From Rhabditoides inermis (lineage: Eukaryota; Nematoda; Chromadorea; Rhabditida; Rhabditidae), in contig CAWZYM010000222.1 of assembly GCA_963966185.1 (NCBI GenBank), forward strand, positions 48,501 through 112,500: DNA of 64,000 nt. Reading direction: 5' to 3'. The number at the start of each line of letters is the position of its first letter. The first letter of the stretch is position 1. Below are positions 36,401 to 51,400 of this stretch, in pieces. A model generated the notes under the pieces. The model did not search any database and had not been told where the DNA came from. It saw only the letters and a program-made list of their open reading frames with translations. Position numbers and translations under genes: made by a program.

Positions 36401-39400
36401 AGACCTCCACAACGACTGCCTCAACAACAACTGGCGCCGAGAGCACGACTACGGCTGATCAGACCTCCACAACGACTGCGTCCATAACAACTGGCTCCAA
36501 GAGCACGACTACGGATGATCAGACAACTACGACGACTGCGTCTACAACAACTGGCGCCAAGAGCACAACTACGGCTGGTCAGACCTCCACAACGACTGCG
36601 TTCAAAACAACTGGCGCCAAAAGCACAACTACAGCTGATCCTACCTCTACAACGACTGCCTCAACAACAACTGGCGCGAAGAGCACCACAACGGCTGATC
36701 AAACCTCTACGACGACTGCGTCCACAACAACTGGCGCCAAGAGCACGACTACGGCTGATCAGACCTTTACGACGTCTGCCTCAACAACAACTGGCGCGAA
36801 GAGCACGACTACGGCTGATCCTACCTCTACAACGACTGCGTCCACAACAACTGGCGTCAAGAGCACGACTACGGCTGATCAGACCTCCACAACAACTGCG
36901 TCCACAACAACTGGCGCCAAAAGCACAACTACAGCTGATCCTACCTCTACAACGACTGCCTCAACAACAACTGGCGCGAAGAGCACGACTACGGCTGATC
37001 AAACCTCCACAACGACTGCCTCAACAACAACTGGCGCCGAGAGCACGACTACGGCTGATCAGACCACAACTACGGCTGATCCTACCTCTACAACGACTGC
37101 TTCAAGCACGACGACGGCTGATCAGACCTCCACAACGACTGCCTCAACAACAACTGGCGTCAAAAGCACAACTACGGCTGATCAGACCTCCACAACAACT
37201 GCGTCGACAACAACTGGCGCCAAAAGTACAACTACAGCTGATCCTACCTCTACAACGACTGCCTCAACTACAACTGGCGCGAAGAGCACGACTGCGGCTG
37301 ATCAGACCTCTACGACGACTGCGTCCACAACAACTGGCGTCAAGAGCACGACTACGGCTGATCAGACCTCCACAACAACTGCGTCCACAACAACTGGCGC
37401 CAAAAGCACAACTACAGCTGATCCTACCTCTACAACAACTGCCTCAACTACAACTGGCGCGAAGAGCACGACTGCGGCTGATCAGACCTCTACGACGACT
37501 GCGTCTACAACAACTGGCGCCAAGAGCACAACTACGGCTGATCAGACCTCCACAACGACTGCGTTCGCAACAACTGGCGCCAAAAGCACAACTACAGCTG
37601 ATCCTACCTCTACAACGACTGCCTCAACAACAACTGGCGCGAAGAGCACGACTACGGTTGATCAAACCTCCACAACAACTGCCTCAACAACAACTGGCGC
37701 CGAGAGCACGACTACGGCTGCTCAGACCACAACTACGGCTGATCCTACCTCTACAACGACTGCTTCAAGCACGACAACGGCTGATCAGACCTCCACAACG
37801 ACTGCCTCAACAACAACTGGCGCCAAAAGCACAACTACGGCTGATCCTACCTCTACAACGACTGCCTCAACAACAACTGGCGCGAAGAGCACCACAACGG
37901 CTGATCAAACCTCCACAACGACTGCCTCAACAACAACTGGCGCCGAGAGCACGACTACGGCTGATCAGACCTCCACAACGACTACGTCCAAAACAACTGG
38001 CTTTAAAAGCACGACTAAGTCTGATCAAACCTCCAAGACGACTGCCTCAACAACAACTGGCGCCAAGAGCACGACTACGGCAGATCAGACCTCCACAACG
38101 ACTGCCTCAACAACAACTGGCGGGAAGAGCACGACTACGGCTGATCAGACAACTACGACGACTGCGTCTACAACAACTGGCGCCAAGAGCACGACTACGG
38201 CTGATCCTACCTCTACAACGACTGTGTCCACAACAACTGGCGTCAAGAGCACGACTACGGCTGATCAGACCTCCACAACAACTGCGTCCACAACAACTGG
38301 CGCCAAGAGCACAACTACGGCTGATCCTACCTCTACAACAACTGGCGAGAAGAGCAAGACTACGGCTGATCAGACCTCCACAACGACTGCCTCAACAACA
38401 ACTGGCGCCGAGAGCACGACTACGGCTGATCAGACCTCCACAACGACTGCGTCCATAACAACTGGCTCCAAGAGCACGACTACGGATGATCAGACAACTA
38501 CGACGACTGCGTCTACAACAACTGGCGCCAAGAGCACAACTACGGCTGGTCAGACCTCCACAACGACTGCGTTCAAAACAACTGGCGCCAAAAGCACAAC
38601 TACAGCTGATCCTACCTCTACAACGACTGCCTCAACAACAACTGGCGCGAAGAGCACCACAACGGCTGATCAAACCTCTACGACGACTGCGTCCACAACA
38701 ACTGGCGCCAAGAGCACGACTACGGCTGATCAGACCTCTACGACGTCTGCCTCAACAACAACTGGCGCGAAGAGCACGACTACGGCTGATCCTACCTCTA
38801 CAACGACTGCGTCCACAACAACTGGCGTCAAGAGCACGACTACGGCTGATCAGACCTCCACAACAACTGCGTCCACAACAACTGGCGCCAAAAGCACAAC
38901 TACAGCTGATCCTACCTCTACAACGACTGCCTCAACAACAACTGGCGCGAAGAGCACGACTACGGCTGATCAAACCTCCACAACGACTGCCTCAACAACA
39001 ACTGGCGCCGAGAGCACGACTACGGCTGATCAGACCACAACTACGGCTGATCCTACCTCTACAACGACTGCTTCAAGCACGACGACGGCTGATCAGACCT
39101 CCACAACGACTGCCTCAACAACAACTGGCGTCAAAAGCACAACTACGGCTGATCAGACCTCCACAACAACTGCGTCCACAACAACTGGCGCCAAAAGTAC
39201 AACTACAGCTGATCCTACCTCTACAACGACTGCCTCAACTACAACTGGCGCGAAGAGCACGACTGCGGCTGATCAGACCTCTACGACGACTGCGTCCACA
39301 ACAACTGGCGTCAAGAGCACGACTACGGCTGATCAGACCTCCACAACAACTGCGTCCACAACAACTGGCGCCAAAAGCACAACTACAGCTGATCCTACCT

Positions 39401-42400
39401 CTACAACAACTGCCTCAACTACAACTGGCGCGAAGAGCACGACTGCGGCTGATCAGACCTCTACGACGACTGCGTCTACAACAACTGGCGCCAAGAGCAC
39501 AACTACGGCTGATCAGACCTCCACAACGACTGCGTTCGCAACAACTGGCGCCAAAAGCACAACTACAGCTGATCCTACCTCTACAACGACTGCCTCAACA
39601 ACAACTGGCGCGAAGAGCACGACTACGGTTGATCAAACCTCCACAACAACTGCCTCAACAACAACAACTGGCGCCGAGAGCACGACTACGGCTGCTCAGA
39701 CCACAACTACGGCTGATCCTACCTCTACAACGACTGCTTCAAGCACGACAACGGCTGATCAGACCTCCACAACGACTGCCTCAACAACAACTGGCGCCAA
39801 AAGCACAACTACGGCTGATCCTACCTCTACAACGACTGCCTCAACAACAACTGGCGCGAAGAGCACCACAACGGCTGATCAAACCTCCACAACGACTGCC
39901 TCAACAACAACTGGCGCCGAGAGCACGACTACGGCTGATCAGACCTCCACAACGACTACGTCCAAAACAACTGGCTTTAAAAGCACGACTAAGTCTGATC
40001 AAACCTCCAAGACGACTGCCTCAACAACAACTGGCGCCAAGAGCACGACTACGGCAGATCAGACCTCCACAACGACTGCCTCAACAACAACTGGCGGGAA
40101 GAGCACGACTACGGCTGATCAGACAACTACGACGACTGCGTCTACAACAACTGGCGCCAAGAGCACGACTACGGCTGATCCTACCTCTACAACAACTGCC
40201 TCAACAACAATTGGCGAGAAGAGCAAGACTACGGCTGATCAGACCTCCACAACGACTGCCTCAACAACAACTGGCTCCAAGAGCACGACTACGGATGATC
40301 AGACAACTACGACGACTGCGTCTACAACAACTGGCGCCAAGAGCACGATTACGGCTGGTCAGACCTCCACAACGACTGCGTTCACAACAACTGGCGCCAA
40401 AAGCACAACTACAGCTGATCCTACCTCTACAACCACTGCCTCAACAACAACTGGCGAGAAGAGCAAGACTACCGCTGATCAGACCTCCACAACGACTGCC
40501 TCAACAACAACTGGCGCCAAGAGCACGACTACGGCAGATCAGACCTCCACAACGACTGCCTCAACCACAACTGGCGAGAAGAGCACGACTACGGCTGATC
40601 AGACAACTACGACGACTGCGTTCACAACAACTGGCGCCAAGAGCACGACTACGGCCGATCAAACCTCCACGACGACTGCCTCAGCAACAACTGGCGCCAA
40701 GAGCACAACTACGGCTGGTCAGACCTCCACAACGACTGCGTTCAAAACAACTGGCGCCAAAAGCACAACTACAGCTGATCCTACCTCTACAACGACTGCC
40801 TCAACAACAACTGGCGCGAAGAGCACCACAACGGCTGATCAAACCTCTACGACGACTGCGTCCACAACAACTGGCGCCAAGAGCACGACTACGGCTGATC
40901 AGACCTCTACGACGTCTGCCTCAACTACAACTGGCGCGAAGAGCACGACTGCGGCTGATCAGACCTCTACGACGACTGCGTCTACAACAACTGGCGCCAA
41001 GAGCACAACTACGGCTGATCAGACCTCCACAACGACTGCGTTCGCAACAACTGGCGCCAAAAGCACAACTACAGCTGATCCTACCTCTACAACGACTGCC
41101 TCAACAACAACTGGCGCGAAGAGCACGACTACGGTTGATCAAACCTCCACAACAACTGCCTCAACAACAACAACTGGCGCCGAGAGCACGACTACGGCTG
41201 CTCAGACCACAACTACGGCTGATCCTACCTCTACAACGACTGCTTCAAGCACGACAACGGCTGATCAGACCTCCACAACGACTGCCTCAACAACAACTGG
41301 CGCCAAAAGCACAACTACGGCTGATCCTACCTCTACAACGACTGCCTCAACAACAACTGGCGCGAAGAGCACCACAACGGCTGATCAAACCTCCACAACG
41401 ACTGCCTCAACAACAACTGGCGCCGAGAGCACGACTACGGCTGATCAGACCTCCACAACGACTACGTCCAAAACAACTGGCTTTAAAAGCACGACTAAGT
41501 CTGATCAAACCTCCAAGACGACTGCCTCTACAACAACTGGCGCCAAGAGCACGACTACGGCAGATCAGACCTCCACAACGACTGCCTCAACAACAACTGG
41601 CGGGAAGAGCACGACTACGGCTGATCAGACGACTACGACGACTGCGTCTACAACAACTGGCGCCAAGAGCACGACTACGGCTGATCCTACCTCTACAACA
41701 ACTGCCTCAACAACAATTGGCGAGAAGAGCAAGACTACGGCTGATCAGACCTCCACAACGACTGCCTCAACAACAACTGGCTCCAAGAGCACGACTACGG
41801 ATGATCAGACAACTACGACGACTGCGTCTACAACAACTGGCGCCAAGAGCACGATTACGGCTGGTCAGACCTCCACAACGACTGCGTTCACAACAACTGG
41901 CGCCAAAAGCACAACTACAGCTGATCCTACCTCTACAACGACTGCCTCAACAACAACTGGCGAGAAGAGCAAGACTACCGCTGATCAGACCTCCACAACG
42001 ACTGCCTCAACAACAACTGGCGCCAAGAGCACGACTACGGCAGATCAGACCTCCACAACGACTGCCTCAACAACAACTGGCGAGAAGAGCACGACTACGG
42101 CTGATCAGACAACTACGACGACTGCGTTCACAACAACTGGCGCCAAGAGCACGACTACGGCCGATCAAACCTCCACGACGACTGCCTCAGTAACAACTGG
42201 CGCCAAGAGCACGACTACGGCTGATCGGACCTCCACGAGGTCTGCCTCAACAACAACTGGCGAGAAGAGCACGACTAAGGTTGATCAGACCTCTACGACA
42301 ACTGCGTCCACAACAACTGGTGAGAAGAGCACGACTACGGCTGATAAGACCTCTACGACGACTGCGTCTACAACAACTGGCGCCAAGAGCACGACTACGG

Positions 42401-45400
42401 CTGATCAAACCTCCACGACGACTGCGTCCACAACAACTGACGCGAAGAGAACAACAACGGCTGATCAAATCTCCACAACGACTGCCTCAACAACACCTGG
42501 CGCGAAGAGCACGACTACGGCTGATCAGACCTCTACAACAATTGCCTCAACAACAACTGGCGCGAAGAGCACCACAATGGCTTATCAACCCTCCACAACA
42601 ACTTTCTCAACAACAACTGGCGCGAAGAGCACGACCACGGCTGATCAGACCTCTACGACGACTGCGTCCACAACAACGGACGCCAAGAGCACAACTACGA
42701 CTGATCCTACCTCTACAACGACTGCCTCAACAACAACTGGCGCGAAGAGCACCACAACGGCTGATCAAACCTCCACAACGACTGCCTCAACAACATCTGG
42801 CGCGAAGAGCACGACTACGGCTGATCAGACCTCTACAACGACTGCCTCAACAACAACTGGCGCGAAGAGCACCACAATGGCTGATCAGACCTCCACAACG
42901 TCTGCGTTCACAACAACTGGCTCCAAGAGAACGACTACGGCTGATCAAACCTCCACGACGACTGCCTCAACAACAACTGGCGCCAAGAGCACGACTACGG
43001 CAGATCAGACCTCCACAACAACTGCCTCAACAACAACTGGCGCCAAGAGCACGACTACGGCAGATCAGACCTCCACAACAACTGCCTCAACAACAACTGG
43101 CGCCAAGAGCACGACTACGGCTGATCAGACCTCCACAACAATTGCCCCAACAACAACTGGCGCGAAGAGCACCACAATGGCTTATCAACCCTCCACAACG
43201 ACTTTCTCAACAACAACTGGCGCGAAGAGCACGACTACGGCTGATCCTACCTCTACAACAACTGCCTCAACAACAACTGGCGCCAAGAGCACGACTACGG
43301 CTGATCGGACCTCCACAACAACTGCCTCAACAACAACTGGCGCCAAGATCATGATTTTGGCTGATCAAACCTTCACAACAACTGCCTCAACAACAACTGG
43401 CGCCAAGAGCACGACTACGGTAGATCAAACGTCCACGACGACTGCCTCAACAACAACTGGAGCCAATAGCACGACTAAGGTTGATCAGACCTCTACGACA
43501 ACTGCGTCCACAACAACTGGCGAGAAGAGCACGACTACGGCTGATAAGACCTCTACGACGACTGCGTCTACAACAACTGGCGCCAAGAGCACGACTACGG
43601 CTGACCCCACCTCTACAACGACTGCCTCAACAACAACTGACGCGAAGAGCACCACAACGGCTGATCAAATCTCCACAACGACTGCCTCAACAACACCTGG
43701 CGCGAAGAGCACGACTACGGCTGATCAGACCTCTACAACGACTGCCTCAACAACAACTGGCGCAAAGAGCACCACAACGGCTGATCAAACCTCCACAACG
43801 ACTGCCTCAACAACATCTGGCGCGAAGAGCACGACTACGGCTGATCAAACCTCCACGACGACTGCCTCAACAACAACTGGAGCCAAGAACACGACTACGG
43901 CTGGTCAGACCTCTACGACTACTGCCTTAACAACAACTGGCGCTAAGAGCACGACAAGGGCTGATCAAACCTCTACAACGACTGCCTCAACAACAACTGG
44001 CGCCAAGAGCACGACTACGGTAGATCAGACCTCCACAACAACTGCCTCAACAACAACTGGCGCCAAGAGCACAACAACGGCTTATCCTACCTCTACAACG
44101 ACTGCCTCAACAACAACTGGCGTAAAGAGCACGACTACGGCTGATCAAACCTCCACAACGACTGCGTCCACAACAACTGTCGCCAAGAGCACAACAACGG
44201 CTTATCCTACCTCTACAACGACTGCCTCAACAACAACTGGCGTTAAGAGCACGACTACGGCTGATCGGACCTCCACGACGGCTGCGTCCACAACAACTGG
44301 CGCCAAGAGCACAACAACGGCTGATCCTACCTCTACAACAACTGCCTCAACAACAATTGGCGAGAAGAGCAAGACTACGGCTGATCAGACCTCCACAACG
44401 ACTGCCTCAACAACAACTGGCTCCAAGAGCACGACTACGGATGATCAGACAACTACGACGACTGCGTCTACAACAACTGGCGCCAAGAGCACGATTACGG
44501 CTGGTCAGACCTCCACAACGACTGCGTTCACAACAACTGGCGCCAAAAGCACAACTACAGCTGATCCTACCTCTACAACGACTGCCTCAACAACAACTGG
44601 CGAGAAGAGCAAGACTACCGCTGATCAGACCTCCACAACGACTGCCTCAACAACAACTGGCGCCAAGAGCACGACTACGGCAGATCAGACCTCCACAACG
44701 ACTGCCTCAACAACAACTGGCGAGAAGAGCACGACTACGGCTGATCAGACAACTACGACGACTGCGTTCACAACAACTGGCGCCAAGAGCACGACTACGG
44801 CCGATCAAACCTCCACGACGACTGCCTCAGTAACAACTGGCGCCAAGAGCACGACTACGGCTGATCGGACCTCCATGAGGTCTGCCTCAACAACAACTGG
44901 CGAGAAGAGCACGACTAAGGTTGATCAGACCTCTACGACAACTGCGTCCACAACAACTGGTGAGAAGAGCACGACTACGGCTGATAAGACCTCTACGACG
45001 ACTGCGTCCATAACAACTGGCTCCAAGAGCACGACTACGGATGATCAGACAACTACGACGACTGCGTCTACAACAACTGGCGCCAAGAGCACAACTACGG
45101 CTGGTCAGACCTCCACAACGACTGCGTTCAAAACAACTGGCGCCAAAAGCACAACTACAGCTGATCCTACCTCTACAACGACTGCCTCAACAACAACTGG
45201 CGCGAAGAGCACCACAACGGCTGATCAAACCTCTACGACGACTGCGTCCACAACAACTGGCGCCAAGAGCACGACTACGGCTGATCAGACCTTTACGACG
45301 TCTGCCTCAACAACAACTGGCGCGAAGAGCACGACTACGGCTGATCCTACCTCTACAACGACTGCGTCCACAACAACTGGCGTCAAGAGCACGACTACGG

Positions 45401-48400
45401 CTGATCAGACCTCCACAACAACTGCGTCCACAACAACTGGCGCCAAAAGCACAACTACAGCTGATCCTACCTCTACAACGACTGCCTCAACAACAACTGG
45501 CGCGAAGAGCACGACTACGGCTGATCAAACCTCCACAACGACTGCCTCAACAACAACTGGCGCCGAGAGCACGACTACGGCTGATCAGACCACAACTACG
45601 GCTGATCCTACCTCTACAACGACTGCTTCAAGCACGACGACGGCTGATCAGACCTCCACAACGACTGCCTCAACAACAACTGGCGTCAAAAGCACAACTA
45701 CGGCTGATCAGACCTCCACAACAACTGCGTCGACAACAACTGGCGCCAAAAGTACAACTACAGCTGATCCTACCTCTACAACGACTGCCTCAACTACAAC
45801 TGGCGCGAAGAGCACGACTGCGGCTGATCAGACCTCTACGACGACTGCGTCCACAACAACTGGCGTCAAGAGCACGACTACGGCTGATCAGACCTCCACA
45901 ACAACTGCGTCCACAACAACTGGCGCCAAAAGCACAACTACAGCTGATCCTACCTCTACAACAACTGCCTCAACTACAACTGGCGCGAAGAGCACGACTG
46001 CGGCTGATCAGACCTCTACGACGACTGCGTCTACAACAACTGGCGCCAAGAGCACAACTACGGCTGATCAGACCTCCACAACGACTGCGTTCGCAACAAC
46101 TGGCGCCAAAAGCACAACTACAGCTGATCCTACCTCTACAACGACTGCCTCAACAACAACTGGCGCGAAGAGCACGACTACGGTTGATCAAACCTCCACA
46201 ACAACTGCCTCAACAACAACTGGCGCCGAGAGCACGACTACGGCTGCTCAGACCACAACTACGGCTGATCCTACCTCTACAACGACTGCTTCAAGCACGA
46301 CAACGGCTGATCAGACCTCCACAACGACTGCCTCAACAACAACTGGCGCCAAAAGCACAACTACGGCTGATCCTACCTCTACAACGACTGCCTCAACAAC
46401 AACTGGCGCGAAGAGCACCACAACGGCTGATCAAACCTCCACAACGACTGCCTCAACAACAACTGGCGCCGAGAGCACGACTACGGCTGATCAGACCTCC
46501 ACAACGACTACGTCCAAAACAACTGGCTTTAAAAGCACGACTAAGTCTGATCAAACCTCCAAGACGACTGCCTCAACAACAACTGGCGCCAAGAGCACGA
46601 CTACGGCAGATCAGACCTCCACAACGACTGCCTCAACAACAACTGGCGGGAAGAGCACGACTACGGCTGATCAGACAACTACGACGACTGCGTCTACAAC
46701 AACTGGCGCCAAGAGCACGACTACGGCTGATCCTACCTCTACAACGACTGTGTCCACAACAACTGGCGTCAAGAGCACGACTACGGCTGATCAGACCTCC
46801 ACAACAACTGCGTCCACAACAACTGGCGCCAAGAGCACAACTACGGCTGATCCTACCTCTACAACAACTGGCGAGAAGAGCAAGACTACGGCTGATCAGA
46901 CCTCCACAACGACTGCCTCAACAACAACTGGCGCCGAGAGCACGACTACGGCTGATCAGACCTCCACAACGACTGCGTCCATAACAACTGGCTCCAAGAG
47001 CACGACTACGGATGATCAGACAACTACGACGACTGCGTCTACAACAACTGGCGCCAAGAGCACAACTACGGCTGGTCAGACCTCCACAACGACTGCGTTC
47101 AAAACAACTGGCGCCAAAAGCACAACTACAGCTGATCCTACCTCTACAACGACTGCCTCAACAACAACTGGCGCGAAGAGCACCACAACGGCTGATCAAA
47201 CCTCTACGACGACTGCGTCCACAACAACTGGCGCCAAGAGCACGACTACGGCTGATCAGACCTCTACGACGTCTGCCTCAACAACAACTGGCGCGAAGAG
47301 CACGACTACGGCTGATCCTACCTCTACAACGACTGCGTCCACAACAACTGGCGTCAAGAGCACGACTACGGCTGATCAGACCTCCACAACAACTGCGTCC
47401 ACAACAACTGGCGCCAAAAGCACAACTACAGCTGATCCTACCTCTACAACGACTGCCTCAACAACAACTGGCGCGAAGAGCACGACTACGGCTGATCAAA
47501 CCTCCACAACGACTGCCTCAACAACAACTGGCGCCGAGAGCACGACTACGGCTGATCAGACCACAACTACGGCTGATCCTACCTCTACAACGACTGCTTC
47601 AAGCACGACGACGGCTGATCAGACCTCCACAACGACTGCCTCAACAACAACTGGCGTCAAAAGCACAACTACGGCTGATCAGACCTCCACAACAACTGCG
47701 TCCACAACAACTGGCGCCAAAAGTACAACTACAGCTGATCCTACCTCTACAACGACTGCCTCAACTACAACTGGCGCGAAAAGCACGACTGCGGCTGATC
47801 AGACCTCTACGACGACTGCGTCCACAACAACTGGCGTCAAGAGCACGACTACGGCTGATCAGACCTCCACAACAACTGCGTCCACAACAACTGGCGCCAA
47901 AAGCACAACTACAGCTGATCCTACCTCTACAACAACTGCCTCAACTACAACTGGCGCGAAGAGCACGACTGCGGCTGATCAGACCTCTACGACGACTGCG
48001 TCTACAACAACTGGCGCCAAGAGCACAACTACGGCTGATCAGACCTCCACAACGACTGCGTTCGCAACAACTGGCGCCAAAAGCACAACTACAGCTGATC
48101 CTACCTCTACAACGACTGCCTCAACAACAACTGGCGCGAAGAGCACGACTACGGTTGATCAAACCTCCACAACAACTGCCTCAACAACAACAACTGGCGC
48201 CGAGAGCACGACTACGGCTGCTCAGACCACAACTACGGCTGATCCTACCTCTACAACGACTGCTTCAAGCACGACAACGGCTGATCAGACCTCCACAACG
48301 ACTGCCTCAACAACAACTGGCGCCAAAAGCACAACTACGGCTGATCCTACCTCTACAACGACTGCCTCAACAACAACTGGCGCGAAGAGCACCACAACGG

Positions 48401-51400
48401 CTGATCAAACCTCCACAACGACTGCCTCAACAACAACTGGCGCCGAGAGCACGACTACGGCTGATCAGACCTCCACAACGACTACGTCCAAAACAACTGG
48501 CTTTAAAAGCACGACTAAGTCTGATCAAACCTCCAAGACGACTGCCTCAACAACAACTGGCGCCAAGAGCACGACTACGGCAGATCAGACCTCCACAACG
48601 ACTGCCTCAACAACAACTGGCGGGAAGAGCACGACTACGGCTGATCAGACAACTACGACGACTGTGTCTACAACAACTGGCGCCAAGAGCACGACTACGG
48701 CTGATCCTACCTCTACAACAACTGCCTCAACAACAATTGGCGAGAAGAGCAAGACTACGGCTGATCAGACCTCCACAACGACTGCCTCAACAACAACTGG
48801 CTCCAAGAGCACGACTACGGATGATCAGACAACTACGACGACTGCGTCTACAACAACTGGCGCCAAGAGCACGATTACGGCTGGTCAGACCTCCACAACG
48901 ACTGCGTTCACAACAACTGGCGCCAAAAGCACAACTACAGCTGATCCTACCTCTACAACCACTGCCTCAACAACAACTGGCGAGAAGAGCAAGACTACCG
49001 CTGATCAGACCTCCACAACGACTGCCTCAACAACAACTGGCGCCAAGAGCACGACTACGGCAGATCAGACCTCCACAACGACTGCCTCAACCACAACTGG
49101 CGAGAAGAGCACGACTACGGCTGATCAGACAACTACGACGACTGCGTTCACAACAACTGGCGCCAAGAGCACGACTACGGCCGATCAAACCTCCACGACG
49201 ACTGCCTCAGCAACAACTGGCGCCAAGAGCACAACTACGGCTGGTCAGACCTCCACAACGACTGCGTTCAAAACAACTGGCGCCAAAAGCACAACTACAG
49301 CTGATCCTACCTCTACAACGACTGCCTCAACAACAACTGGCGCGAAGAGCACCACAACGGCTGATCAAACCTCTACGACGACTGCGTCCACAACAACTGG
49401 CGCCAAGAGCACGACTACGGCTGATCAGACCTCTACGACGTCTGCCTCAACTACAACTGGCGCGAAGAGCACGACTGCGGCTGATCAGACCTCTACGACG
49501 ACTGCGTCTACAACAACTGGCGCCAAGAGCACAACTACGGCTGATCAGACCTCCACAACGACTGCGTTCGCAACAACTGGCGCCAAAAGCACAACTACAG
49601 CTGATCCTACCTCTACAACGACTGCCTCAACAACAACTGGCGCGAAGAGCACGACTACGGTTGATCAAACCTCCACAACAACTGCCTCAACAACAACAAC
49701 TGGCGCCGAGAGCACGACTACGGCTGCTCAGACCACAACTACGGCTGATCCTACCTCTACAACGACTGCTTCAAGCACGACAACGGCTGATCAGACCTCC
49801 ACAACGACTGCCTCAACAACAACTGGCGCCAAAAGCACAACTACGGCTGATCCTACCTCTACAACGACTGCCTCAACAACAACTGGCGCGAAGAGCACCA
49901 CAACGGCTGATCAAACCTCCACAACGACTGCCTCAACAACAACTGGCGCCGAGAGCACGACTACGGCTGATCAGACCTCCACAACGACTACGTCCAAAAC
50001 AACTGGCTTTAAAAGCACGACTAAGTCTGATCAAACCTCCAAGACGACTGCCTCTACAACAACTGGCGCCAAGAGCACGACTACGGCAGATCAGACCTCC
50101 ACAACGACTGCCTCAACAACAACTGGCGGGAAGAGCACGACTACGGCTGATCAGACGACTACGACGACTGCGTCTACAACAACTGGCGCCAAGAGCACGA
50201 CTACGGCTGATCCTACCTCTACAACAACTGCCTCAACAACAATTGGCGAGAAGAGCAAGACTACGGCTGATCAGACCTCCACAACGACTGCCTCAACAAC
50301 AACTGGCTCCAAGAGCACGACTACGGATGATCAGACAACTACGACGACTGCGTCTACAACAACTGGCGCCAAGAGCACGATTACGGCTGGTCAGACCTCC
50401 ACAACGACTGCGTTCACAACAACTGGCGCCAAAAGCACAACTACAGCTGATCCTACCTCTACAACGACTGCCTCAACAACAACTGGCGAGAAGAGCAAGA
50501 CTACCGCTGATCAGACCTCCACAACGACTGCCTCAACAACAACTGGCGCCAAGAGCACGACTACGGCAGATCAGACCTCCACAACGACTGCCTCAACAAC
50601 AACTGGCGAGAAGAGCACGACTACGGCTGATCAGACAACTACGACGACTGCGTTCACAACAACTGGCGCCAAGAGCACGACTACGGCCGATCAAACCTCC
50701 ACGACGACTGCCTCAGTAACAACTGGCGCCAAGAGCACGACTACGGCTGATCGGACCTCCACGAGGTCTGCCTCAACAACAACTGGCGAGAAGAGCACGA
50801 CTAAGGTTGATCAGACCTCTACGACAACTGCGTCCACAACAACTGGTGAGAAGAGCACGACTACGGCTGATAAGACCTCTACGACGACTGCGTCTACAAC
50901 AACTGGCGCCAAGAGCACGACTACGGCTGATCAAACCTCCACGACGACTGCGTCCACAACAACTGACGCGAAGAGAACAACAACGGCTGATCAAATCTCC
51001 ACAACGACTGCCTCAACAACACCTGGCGCGAAGAGCACGACTACGGCTGATCAGACCTCTACAACAATTGCCTCAACAACAACTGGCGCGAAGAGCACCA
51101 CAATGGCTTATCAACCCTCCACAACAACTTTCTCAACAACAACTGGCGCGAAGAGCACGACCACGGCTGATCAGACCTCTACGACGACTGCGTCCACAAC
51201 AACGGACGCCAAGAGCACAACTACGACTGATCCTACCTCTACAACGACTGCCTCAACAACAACTGGCGCGAAGAGCACCACAACGGCTGATCAAACCTCC
51301 ACAACGACTGCCTCAACAACATCTGGCGCGAAGAGCACGACTACGGCTGATCAGACCTCTACAACGACTGCCTCAACAACAACTGGCTCCAAGAGAACGA

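Noticed and set aside
36515..50719. Long + strand frames (up to 1,235 codons) rich in Arg, Leu, Pro and Gln inside the mucin 1 array
   Set aside because: They are the +1 frame of the 60-bp coding repeat. The unit length is a multiple of three and lacks stops in that frame, so openness is automatic. The main frame is continuous and joins the transmembrane exons; these do not.
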